Of a DNA stretch of 64,000 bases, positions 25,201-36,507 are shown in pieces. A program made the position numbers and the translations under genes. The stretch is from Dirofilaria immitis. Lineage: Eukaryota > Nematoda > Chromadorea > Rhabditida > Onchocercidae. The notes under the pieces were generated by a model, which made no database searches, had not been told where the DNA came from, and worked only from the letters and a program-made list of their open reading frames with translations. How positions within the stretch are numbered: position 1 is the first letter of the stretch; each line of letters begins with the position of its first letter. Location: contig JAKNDB010000087.1 of the NCBI GenBank assembly GCA_024305405.1, positions 7,070,501 through 7,134,500 on the forward strand, given 5' to 3'.

Positions 25201-26696
25201 ATATCTCAGACATTTCATCTCCCAAATCTATGACATTAGATTATACATTATATAGATATATATATATACGAAATTAAATAGATAAATAATAAGTGTATCA
25301 TTTATCTATTTAATTTCGACTACCATCATCCAAGCTCCTATAATTAAAACAACCTCCAGAAATCTCCGTATATCTCACATATATTCATAACGAGATTCAA
25401 CAAATTAAGTCAAGATAGCAGTCAACATTCCGATATATTTTATTCAATTATATACCTTCCTAAAATATGCGTACCTGGTGGCATTTGCATTTGCTGTTTT
25501 ATAAAATAGTTCATGTAGGCTAATAACGCTATATCGGCAGAAATTTTTTTCCGATGTAGGCCGCTATATCAGCAGAAATTTTTTTCCGATCAAATTCGAC
25601 GTATGACAGATTATTAGACATAACACATTAATTTCATTTATATTAATAACGTACGAAAACGACAGAATATATACCTGACAGAATCTTCTGCCGTTTTGCC
25701 CTTTACCAAAAGCGTTTGTCCCGGTTCAAATGATTCCGTTAATTTACTTCGGTATGGCACCGGCTGAAAAGCAAGATTTTGAATTTTGAAAGCTTGAAGA
25801 TACTCTCAAAACCTTCTATTAATCATGCACTTAACAAATAGAAAAATGTCAAACTACAAAAAAGGATACCTGATTTAATTGGAAAATTAAAAAGTTATAA
25901 GAAATAAATTACATAGGCGTTAAGGCTTCAAATTTTTTAACTGTAGAAAATAGATTAGGAGAGTGCATGGAAAAGGGAAAAATTTTTGCCTCCTATCCCA
26001 TTAAGCAATTTAACAAAGTTTTCGTTCTACGCTATCCTTTTCTCTTTTCCTTCTATCTTCTCTTTCTCCAATCTCCAGTTCCGTCACAATCTCGAAGAAT
26101 CCTCAAATTATTCATTGGAACTTAGTACTGGAAATGAAATGAAGTCTCTCCAATACAGCTTACAATTTAATTAACCACTATTCCATTATTTTCTAGAAGA
26201 ACATTAATGCAAGGAAATAAGATCTAAAAAAACCAAGCAAAAAGTTAAATGGAAGATTTGATGCTTAACATAATTTCTTAATCATTTTGCTTTCCGACGT
26301 AATCGCAGAAATTTAAATGCCGACAGTTTTTAAACGCCAAAAAGAATCAAAAAAATTAGTAGTTCGAAATTAGCTTCTTTATTTTATGCTAATGCAGTCC
26401 AAAGATGTACTCCGCAGAAAATATTTATAGAATTCTTATTATGTCACCTTTTTAAACAACTTTTAGGTAGAAAACCGGATCTAAGCTATAATAAAATCCT
26501 TATTAAATTTCAGAAATGGCTGTTGAAAAAATTTTAGATTGCAAATTAGTAATGATAGCCTGATTCAGAATATTTAGAGATTTACGGTACGCAAACAACG
26601 TTTTGCATTTTCTTTGCTTTTAAAAGAATTTATTTCTTTTTCTGCTTTGAAACAATTGGCAAGACTTACGTAATTCGTTTCGTATTCATTGGCCAT
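22218..26696 (-). CDS. lec-1: Tandem-repeat beta-galactoside-binding galectin (LEC-1 type)
   Basis: Two-domain galectin that binds beta-galactosides; filarial galectins are abundant cytosolic or unconventionally secreted proteins, and no signal peptide is visible. Eight exons: 26670-26696 (MANEYETNY), 25675-25763 (PVPYRSKLTESFEPGQTL), 24808-24895, 24248-24378, 23646-23753, 23156-23316, 22646-22768 and 22218-22331, ending GGDLEVSGIQMR. The first carbohydrate site includes HISVRFDEGK, FSKGEWGKEER and EHRVPLSS. The second includes HFNPRFDEK, VRNSLIAGEWGNEEREGK and the second-domain loop at 22646-22331. Exons 4 and 6 are 131 and 161 nt and each breaks frame. Adding one base to each homopolymer (24328-24331 and 23228-23230) gives 44 and 54 whole codons and a protein of about 280 aa, the normal length for this family. 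Confidence 0.96.
24955..24986. repeat. Perfect 32-nt AT palindrome in a galectin intron
   Basis: The sequence equals its own reverse complement over 32 nt, centred in ttataattataa, with no loop. It lies about 60 bp upstream, in gene orientation, of the exon at 24808-24895. Confidence 0.85.
25269..25318. repeat. Perfect 19-bp inverted repeat with 12-nt loop
   Basis: The left arm at 25269-25287 (cgaaattaaatagataaat) is exactly complementary to the right arm at 25300-25318, separated by 12 nt. A (TA)n run abuts the left arm. It lies in the galectin intron between exons 2 and 3. Confidence 0.9.
25513..25590. repeat. Two-copy tandem duplication of about 35-41 bp in a galectin intron
   Basis: The unit starts atgtagg/gatgtagg, passes through gctatatc[g/a]gcag and ends aaatttttttccgat. 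It occurs twice in direct succession with one substitution and a short indel. Confidence 0.85.
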
Positions 26697-29600
26697 AATT
26701 TCAGTTTTGCTATAAATAAGCGGCTATCTAGCTAAAAATATTTCATATTAAAAGAAACAATTATTTTAATTCAATCGCTAGGTTATGCAAAAAGAACAAC
26801 GGTAGAAAGACTAAAAAGAAACATAAAAAAATTGCTAAAAAAATATTAAGGCTATAATAGGAGGGGAGAAGTTAATTACATATGAGCCCCAATCAGGCTA
26901 AAATGCTCATAATGGCTTGAATCGGTACAAACGAAGTACAATCTTTCAATGATAAAAACAAATCGTTGAAGCGCCTGGAAATTTTTGTGATATAGAGATA
27001 TGAAGATGTAAACATTTTTAACACAGAAAATCGAATTTTGAATATATTGAAAGAAGACGAAAATGGAAAAATTAGCAATTTGAATTTAAAATTGTAAGAA
27101 GTTATCTATGAAATTACCTTATCTTTTTTTTAAAATTTTTGAAGGCATTAAAATCACAGAATATTTCATGTTACAATAATAATAGGAGTAGTAGCATCAT
27201 TGAAAGTTGGTGATAGTTAGATCAAAAATGGCACAAACAAATTTCAATGTTATTGTTTGCTTCTTTATATACTTTTTTTATAGTGGTTGCAAATCGAAGA
27301 TCATCAAGTTGCGCCCAATTGTATTTTTTGTCAATTCAGTGCTGTCAATCTAGATTTCTTTTTGCCGATATCTGCGAAACAGTATTTTGACTGATGATAA
27401 GGATAAACCAAAAATTGCGATCCATTTGTTACAATCAAAAGATTTTTACTGCTGTGTTTCTAAATAGATTTTTCCGAACTTCTTCAGAAATAATCGAGAA
27501 ATTTATTGTTATTAAAGAACATAATTAAATCAAAATTCGACCAAAATTAAATAATAAACACAAAAAAAGTACGCGTATGCTTAAATCGGAAATAAAAGAT
27601 GTCGAAATAAATATCTGATCCGTAGATACCGATTTATCTATCATAAAAGAAGAAAGAAATAATAGAATATTAAAAAGCTCTCAATCAGTTTCCGAAATGG
27701 ATCTATTTCCATAATCTATAATCTACTGGATACGCTCATGTGTATATTCAGTTTAAATCACAATATAACGCTTTCGTATTATTTCTCAAAGAAATATAAG
27801 GAAATCACAATGTGTAATCTCGAGTATAAAATTCATCTTCCAATAACAATTATGCAATATATAAGTAGTTTTTCATCAATTTTACAATATGTGAGATCTC
27901 ATGCATCATGAAAAAGGACAGATGGCAGGAAAATGTTAAATTTAACAATATGTAGTACAAATTAAATGCTCAATTCTCCCCTAAACGACCGAAGCTAAAT
28001 GAGTTTCAATTTTTTGCTGATTTTTGTAAACCTTACAAAGATACCTTTAAACTTTTATCATGCGTAAATAATATGATACAGCTCGAATTAACATCTTCTT
28101 AAAATCCATTAATCATTAATAGGAAAGCATAAGGAATGGAATAAGTCTTGCTGGAAAATCATCCATACGAGAACCAATAAATTCTCAATTTTTCCATGTC
28201 AAAGAAATTTTAAAAAACCATGGCAAGCAAAATAAATAAATTCAAAAAGCAGAATCAGAGCAGTGCAAGGAGAAATAGCAGCGAGAGAATGACAACAAAC
28301 GAATTAGTATTCAAATGAAAGACTCTAGAGAGTTTTGTTGTCAGCTGCAATAAAATCAAAATAACATGATCATTGATGTTTCAGCAATTTTCAAACATAG
28401 TGCAGAATAATACTGACAGCAAGCTGATAGCATTCGCCTTCTCTCAATTCTCGAATTATTGAGATTTTTCTTCCTCTCACAAAGAATAGAAAATATTTCT
28501 ATTTCTATTTGATTTATTGTACTTCTGCTACTTTCACTTAATTGCTGCCAAACATAAGAATAATAATCTCTGACTGATTTCAGCTGGAGGATGGGCAAAC
28601 TCACTTCTTGACGTATATTATAGAAAATAGGTTTATCCAGTGTAAAGTGAAATTAGGGAGAGGAGACGGATATGCAGAAGAGAGTTCTTCATTTCACTAC
28701 AACATACCCTGCTTAACTGCACTTCATTTAACGAAATAGGTTACTTAATTGACGGCTGTCGATTCTTTCAATGTAACGTACCAAATGAGTCACGCAGTTT
28801 ACGCTGTAAACTCTGTTACATTTTAAGATTTATGTAGCGAAGTTGTTTCGTTAATAAAACTTTAAACATATCGTTTCAAAATGAACACTGCTTTGGCAAA
28901 AGATTGAACGAATTTTCGCTTTCAATCGGTTATTCGTTTTTCGGAGAAACATTTTCACTTAGAAATAGAACAACCAAACAAATCGTTTTAAAGAATCTGT
29001 CTCTATAAAACCTTATCAGATCGGTTATTTGTAAATTAAAACCAAGATATGAATAAGCATTAAACTGTGTTTGAATTATTATCAAATTTTTTTCGGATTA
29101 GGAATTGTGAAATATTCATAATATTTCTAGATATCATAGTAATTTATTTGTAATATCTTGTAGTAGCATTGTTGTAGATGTTTTTTTTATAGTTATTCAG
29201 TTACTTACTTGTACCAATTAGCTTCACATATTTTCGTAAATTCTGCTTCCATACCGATGATCTTGCTAATAACGGAATAACTTTCCCATACTCAAAATTT
29301 AAGGGTGTTACTATTTATACTCTTGTCGGTCTCTTGTCAGTCTTATCAATCTATCACTATATTATTCCTGTAATTTCTAATACAGTTAAGAAATAATGTT
29401 TTGATGTGGATTACTTTATGAAAGATGAATCACAAAATATAAATGATCATTATAAATGTCTTTAAATCTCTGTTTTACATTCATTTCATTTAATTTTTCC
29501 ATCAATTTTGCCCTTCACATAATATAATTAAATAGATGTAGCACTTGTATATCAACTGCAAATGCATAGCTAAAAATTTGCTATCTCAATAAACTATCGA

Positions 29601-32600
29601 TATTCGTTCTACATTGTGGATTTTTGTACCAATAAAGGAAAGAAGAGAAGAGTAAAAACTAATGATAATTCCCGGAAATAATGAGAGAGAAGAGAAAGCG
29701 AGAAACTGAAGTGATCATAAGGGCCTGGAAGAATAGAAACACCCTTAGGCTCAAGTGAAAACTAGGCAGCAAATCCATCAATAACATGATGACTCTCTTC
29801 GAATGTCATATTTGAAATCATAATACCAAGAGGAAGGAAAGCAAGCGTTGCAGGTATAATTGCTGGTTTCCATGTCTCTCCCATCTGAGTCAGACATTTC
29901 AGAAAAAAATTATCGGAAGAGTGTAAACATGGTCATAATCCTATCATGAAACATTCAACGATTCGGTATTTACCAGAAGCATTCTAGATGATTTTTTTAT
30001 TTTTATTTTGTGAGATGGGAATTTGAATTTTTATAGAAATTGCAAATGAAAGGAATTCTTTCATAAAAAGGAAAACTTTCAATAATTAGAAACTGGAATT
30101 GTCAAATATCGATTTTATTATTTAAATCCAATAAGAAACGAAAATTTTTTCAAAATAAAAATAAATAGTCTCCTCTTAATATGATATTGCATTTCCCTAT
30201 CTAGTCAGGCAGGCTAAGACTATGTGGAACGTCCTTCTATTATTTATGAAAGCTCCAAGCAAACTTAAAATGGACATGATCAAAGATTTTTCACTGTTTC
30301 CTTGAAAATATCATTACAATTGATGCATTTCATTTATTATTGCAAAATCATTTTACTAATCTTTCCAAAAGAAATAATATGCTTTAAATTGCATACAGCA
30401 ATGATCAATATTACCATTACACATTCTAATATATAGAGACCGATACGCTAATGATAAACTGGCTTCGCAAAACAACTTCAGAAATCTTAAAAGCTAGCAA
30501 TATGCCATATTAAATTAAATGCAGATATGGAGCCTAGCAAGACACATCCAGCCTCACCAATTACTAGACTAGGATATTGATAGTTCCTCCTTCCTATATG
30601 GCTATTTAAAAAAAAGTTCACTCTACTGATATCTTTCTTCTTCTTTATTTCCTAGAAAGAAATGTAATGAAAATGAAGGTCTAATGCTGCTAAGACAAAT
30701 TTATTCAATTTTCAATTAGACAAAACTAATACTTCCATAGAAAATACTTAAAATGATTGCATTTTAATAAAATATAAGCCATTTCACCTTCCTTAATTTC
30801 CCTTCTAATCCTCTCCGCTGATTATGTTGAAGTAATCTGAAATTGAAACTGAAGTGCAACATTCATTCTGAGTGTACTGTTGATTCTCGATAGCTATTTA
30901 TAATTTATTCTATCGCTGACTAATACCCCATCATTATGCCATAAAATAAGTAAAAAGATAATTATGCTTGATAAAAGATCGAGAAAATAATCAAATTAAT
31001 TAAGTAATGTGCAATCGGATAGTAATGCAAATGCCTTTTATGCTGACCAAATATAAGTGAGAAGAGAAAATCTATATATTTTTCTCAATCAATCAAATAG
31101 AGGAAAGGACAAATCTGTGAATGGTAGAATCTTCTAATAAGAATAGAAGGAAGGATGACAAAACTATGAAATGAGCTGACTATAGCCCGAAAATAAACAT
31201 AACATTAAGGTGGAGAAACGAAGCTCTCGATGAACAAAACCCAGTGAATGATGTCCCCACAGCATCAGACAAGATCGATCGGTGAATGTAGGGTGGTGTG
31301 CAGTCACTGTTGCTGATATTACCGCTGCTGCTTTTGGGGCGGTCGGATGATGGAAAGGGTTGACTGATGAGACAGTGGTTGTTGGTAAGGTTGCTCAAGG
31401 CTGCTATTATTATTGCCACTGCAACAAACATTAATATTAATAGTATGAATAGCGTAGAAACTGTTGTTGTTATTGTTGTATGGTAATGGAATGAATGGAA
31501 TGACAACGAAAAAGGTAAAAGTTCATTAAACCCAAATAACCCCTCATTACAAGATAGAAATGACAAGAGCGAATAATGGTAATAATACGTGGTAACATGA
31601 CACTCATTTGATCAGCAAAGATACGACATCGAAGTATCACAAATTATATTGAAACTAGTTGTTATTTATGATTATGGAATGAAATAAATATAACAAGAAT
31701 GCAACATTATATTTTTTAATTTCGAATAGGCTACTTTAATCAGAATAATTGAGCATCATATACTGCTGCTATTATTACTATGTTATTCTACAAATGAATA
31801 ATTATTGGTTGAGGAAGCGAACAGCTAAGAGAAAACTTCAAAATCATTGCATAATTTTTAAATTGTAGCAATAAAAAAAAAGAAAAAGAGAACATATAAA
31901 CAAAAGTACTTCTGGACTCTTCTTTTTTATTTCTGTGTCGATAATCCCATATTTTTCAGTGCTTTGAATTAGAAAAAAATAGATTACGGTCATTCCGCAA
32001 TTAGCAGTTGTTTAAAAAGCTTAAAATTTTGAATTTCGAATTTTTATTTTCTTTATTAATCTATTCTTTTCCATTGTATAAAATAGCAAAACGGCCGAAT
32101 AAGCGAAAAACATGGAAAATATTTTAAGTTGCAAAATCTCAAGATACAAATCTCGGCTGAATTGAATGAATATTTCTTGACGATAACTATAGGCTGCAAA
32201 AAGATCTAAAAAGTACCAAAAATCAAAGAATTTTGAAGAATTTGTACTTTCTCTGTAAGAATGCGAATAAAATAAGGAAAATGACATCGCAAAATTTCCA
32301 ACATAAAATTATTTCTCTATTTTAATCTAATGAAATTTAAAGTTTTAAATTCTCATGGCGTTTCGGAGCATTTCCACAGCTACAGTCAGTCACAGAAAAA
32401 TGACATTCGTCATTTAATAGATTTTTTGAAAGATTTTGATTCTTGAAAACAGCACTATCAAAGTTCAAAAAAATATTTTTCTGTGCAAGAGTAGAAGCAA
32501 ATAGTGGAGAATAATTAATGAATTATGAACTTGATGAAATCAAAATATGAACTAATGACCCAGCTTCACAGATTAGGATTGTGTTATTGATTATGCAAAA

Positions 32601-35013
32601 CTCGACCAGATAATCTTATTGGATAATAATACATGGAAGATAAGGGAAGAGAAAGGACTGTTTGCATCGATTCGGAGAAACTATACTATATATGTATTCT
32701 GAAATCAGAGTGAATATGGGTTAGGGATGAACTATCACTAAACTATCAAAATTTGTTGCTCATTCATTGCTGCTTATTTTCTTAGTGATATGGTGCATCT
32801 CGAAGGAGCAAATAAAACAGCTATATTCATACTCGAGACTCCAGTGTATTATTTTTGAATGAATTGAATAGAATCAACAGCAGCACATCATTGTGAAAAT
32901 CTCAGCATGCTAAAATTGAAGTTTCGAGCCGAGTATCCCGGCCGAATTGAGAGTGGAAATTTCTTTGTCTCCTACAAAATGCGGTGGCTAAATAGTGTCG
33001 AATTTAGATGGATTATATTTCCGAAAAATTAAACAAATTAAAGTACATTAAAACACATAGACCAAAACAGATGAAGATAGTTTAACTAGATATTAGGTAA
33101 CTTGATGAGATTTTTATATACATCAATTAGTTATGCATCAATCTCGCCTTCATTGAATGATTGATTCATCTAATAATGGTAGAATGAAGTTTTATTTGCA
33201 TGAATATTTGCCTGATGTTCAATGCGTCCCTTTATAAGTTGTGGAGATTGTTCGGATTTTGTCCAGAACGGACTGTAAGAGAGGATGGACATGGATGACC
33301 ACCCTACAGATTATATTATAATATCACAGAAAGTATAAAAACAACGGCAAATAAAGAATAACTCTTTGGGAAATATTCTGAAAAATTTCGTAATATCTCC
33401 GGAAACAGTGAGAAAAATGATTTTCCAATTGAAATTGAAGTTTTTCAAAATAGAATATCTGAGCAGAATGAAAAGGCAATGAAATACTGGCAATATCGCT
33501 CTTACCGTGCACCACTCCTCAAATATATTTTGGAAAAAAGCAAGTGAAGAAGAAACTGCAGAAGATTTCAGAAACATCTCTTAATAGTTTTCAAATCATC
33601 GTAATTTGAGACAAAACAACTCAAATAGAATTGAAAAATTTCCAAAATACAACTGCTGCCTTAATCGCAACTAATACAAGGAGCAGTAGAAACAACTCAT
33701 AAAATTTGACTTAAAGTATAATCCCAGTGTTACTGATCATCGAAAACTTATCATATTCCTACCATCAAATCGATTCATCCCATAACACTCCATCCCATGC
33801 GGCCATCCTTCATTCTTTTTCTAAATCTTGCAACGAAAAGAGCTTTTTGTCTCATGCAAAGCAGTGCGAACAAAACCAATCGTAACTATAATGCTAACCT
33901 GTTGTCCTTCACCACATCTTATCAATTTTGTCTTCCTTTGCTTGTTATCGTTCTGGAGCGCATATAGCATTGATGGCAACAATGACGCATTTTAAAAAGA
34001 TCCAGACTTGATAAAGAGAAGATGAGGGTGAAAAGGAAAGTGAGACAGCATTGGAGCCTATGGCATCTTCAATAAACTATTTAAAATGCTGGTATGCAAA
34101 AAGTTGAAAATACATTCTTCGAATTCTTCATATATCATGTCGCTTTTAAAACATTAGATAAATGAGAGGAGGGACATTCCATGGACTGTTGAATGACGAT
34201 TTTGAAATTTGCACAAAGGTTTTAATCGGTCATTTTCAACCAATTTTTTGTTACCCAGATTTATTTCTTGCTTTTTTTTTGGATCTACAACTATGATGTC
34301 CTCGAATTGCTTCATCTAAAAGTCCAAACAATGACTGTATCAGAAATGTTCCGAACTTATCGCAACTTCAATAGTTGGATGGTTCTGAAAACTCAATAAT
34401 ACAGCAAAAAAAAGCATTGTGCAGTGAGTTACGGAGTATGTCTTCACTAATTTGCGTGATAAATCAATGCGTCGATGTAATATTTTTCTCTCATTGACTC
34501 TATGATGGGTAATGCCAGGATATTTTTGTCCTTCCGCTTTCCCACAGTCCAATATCATTATGGATATGAAATAGTAAATGATATTCGATATCTCCGCAGA
34601 TCTAAACTTCCTCCTTTATCCATCCTATCTAGACATTTACACTTCTCATGTCAACCAGTCTCATATTATCATCAGTTATTTAAACAATGCGATTGGGTTC
34701 AATCCCTTTCGAGGCGTCTCATTTCACAGTCAGTTGCATGCAACGAGGCAGAGTACAAGTAGGAGACAAGTGAAATTTCGCGAAAGTGAAGATGTTGAGT
34801 TGATTTCTATCCTTCGTGTGTCAGTTTGTTCGAGTGTGGTGTTAGTTCCGTTGGAGATAAAGGAAAAGAGAAGTATTAGAACTTTCAAGGCGTACGCTTT
34901 ATTTGGTAGGAAAAATTTATACGCATGTACAGCAAATTATTCGTCGGTGTCGTTCCTTTTTCTGATTTATTTCTTATTTGCTAAAAGTTCCCATTATTTG
35001 CAGCCGTTAAAGC
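26697..35013. other. 8.3 kb gene-poor region upstream of galectin and dynein light chain
   Basis: The two flanking genes diverge from this region, so it must contain both promoters. No exon with recognisable homology was found. Open frames at 28356-28604 (-), 31180-31566 (-) and 33311-33577 (-) have no recognisable domain. Base composition becomes less AT-rich at 34600-34900, close to the dynein light-chain gene, which may be its promoter and 5' region. Confidence 0.55.
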
Positions 35014-35436
35014 AATGACAGAAGTGGAAGAAACGTTGAAGAGAATTCAAAGCCAGAAGAATGTTGCTGGAGTTATTGTTATGGACTCATCTGGTACAAC
35101 CTATGTATTCCTTCTCATTGTTGTATTCTTTTTCATTTCTCACTTTTCATTCAACTTATCTCATAGACTTTGATCTCTGTATCGTTATATGATCATTTTG
35201 AAAAAGCCATTTTTATAGGTCGAGCGATTCGGTCAACATTAGATGATGAAGTTACACAACAGCATTGCATATTGCTGCATCAATTATGTGATAAATCAAA
35301 AAGTGTTATTCGCGAATTGGATGGCTCAAATGATCTTACATTCTTAAGACTGCGAACGAGAAAACATGAAATAATGATCGCACCCGACAAAGATTTCCTG
35401 TTAGCTGTGATACAGAACATAACTACACAGTTTTAA
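35014..35436 (+). CDS. dyrb-1: Dynein light chain, roadblock type
   Basis: Small subunit of the cytoplasmic dynein motor, of the Roadblock/LC7 fold. Exon 1 (35014-35093) encodes [20 protein letters not shown] and ends VIVMDSSG. Exon 2 (35219-35436) encodes [12 protein letters not shown], then [27 protein letters not shown] and [19 protein letters not shown] before TAA. Intron phase matches, and the total of about 98 aa is normal for the family. A tttgcag acceptor ends at 35003, 10 nt upstream of the ATG, and could be an SL trans-splice site. The next gene on the strand, ATAD3, starts about 1.07 kb downstream. Confidence 0.96.
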
Positions 35437-36507
35437 CTGTATAATTTATTACAATTTCTATTCTTATGTTTATTTATGTTTATATAATAAGTTTTCTGGC
35501 ATTTTTATTATGCGGAAAAGATGCATATTAGGGTACAATTCATTTATGTAAAAAGGAAAAAACTGATACAAAATCGAAAAAGAGAGTAGGCTAATGAAAG
35601 ATAAAAAGAAACAGGATAAGTGTACTGTTTGTCATTAAACTATTTAGGAATGAAGACATGAATGCAGCGTGATTTTGTTTGTCGCTTTGAGTATTTTCGA
35701 AAGAATGAATTTAAATTTGAATGTCTTTGCTATGTTATTATATTCCATCATCAAATCATGATAAAATTAATAATTTTTTCTTTTGACCTTTTTGTTTAGA
35801 GAACATTTTGCGGAAGTTTCACCAAGATTTTGCCACCATTTTTTAGTAAGTATTTTGCATTATGCTATTATTTAGCATTTGTTTATTTATGTCAAAAGTC
35901 ATGAAACCGAATGTTTGCCGCATCACTGATAACGGAGAAAAATGTGAAAAGGATAAAGGAAGAGATAGGATAATTTTTCTATTTCTGTTGGATTCTGATT
36001 TTTTTGTTTTCATCTCCTACTTATAACTAGCGAGAGAGAAAATTTATGTTAAGTTGATGGTTTGACATTATGATGTTTTGGAGTGAATTCAGTATCGCAT
36101 TTTTAGGTGCGCAACATGCCAAGTTTTTTGACGTGCTTGGGTTAGGTTCACAGGAAGTATCTTCGAGAAATGTTTCACGGACATCCGCTACTGATCTGAC
36201 ATCCAGTAAGTTACAATATTTGGAGTAATTATGGGTTTCTATTTCTTTTAGACATCGCAAAGACAATCAACATATAGTTTACTAAATAGTATTTGAATAA
36301 CTTTTGAATATTTTGGTGGTGGAAGATTCATGCTATGATACATTTCGGAAAATTTCCATAAGCTCTGAATATATATACATTACTTACGAAAAATGATTTT
36401 TCTTAAGAAATCTCGAGATGCTTCACAAATTCTTGGAATAAAAACCCATAATAAGTAATTTAGATAAAAAGAACGATTAGGTTAAAATTTGGGTGAGGTT
36501 GTGTGAA
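35437..36507. other. Gap between the dynein light chain and ATAD3, with one candidate exon
   Basis: Mostly AT-rich. Positions 36107-36206 are less AT-rich, are flanked by a good acceptor (tttttag) and donor (gtaagt), and are open on the plus strand (contains AQHAKFFDVLGLGSQEV). I do not recognise this peptide and could not link it in phase to either neighbour with confidence. Confidence 0.4.

Noticed and set aside
31180..31566. 128-aa open frame on the minus strand with a hydrophobic segment
   Set aside because: Low-complexity Ile/Leu/Thr composition and no family match; a transmembrane gene could not be supported.
34578..35018. 146-aa open frame on the plus strand ending at the dynein light-chain start
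   Set aside because: It probably runs through the promoter and 5' region of the roadblock gene; nothing in it is recognisable.
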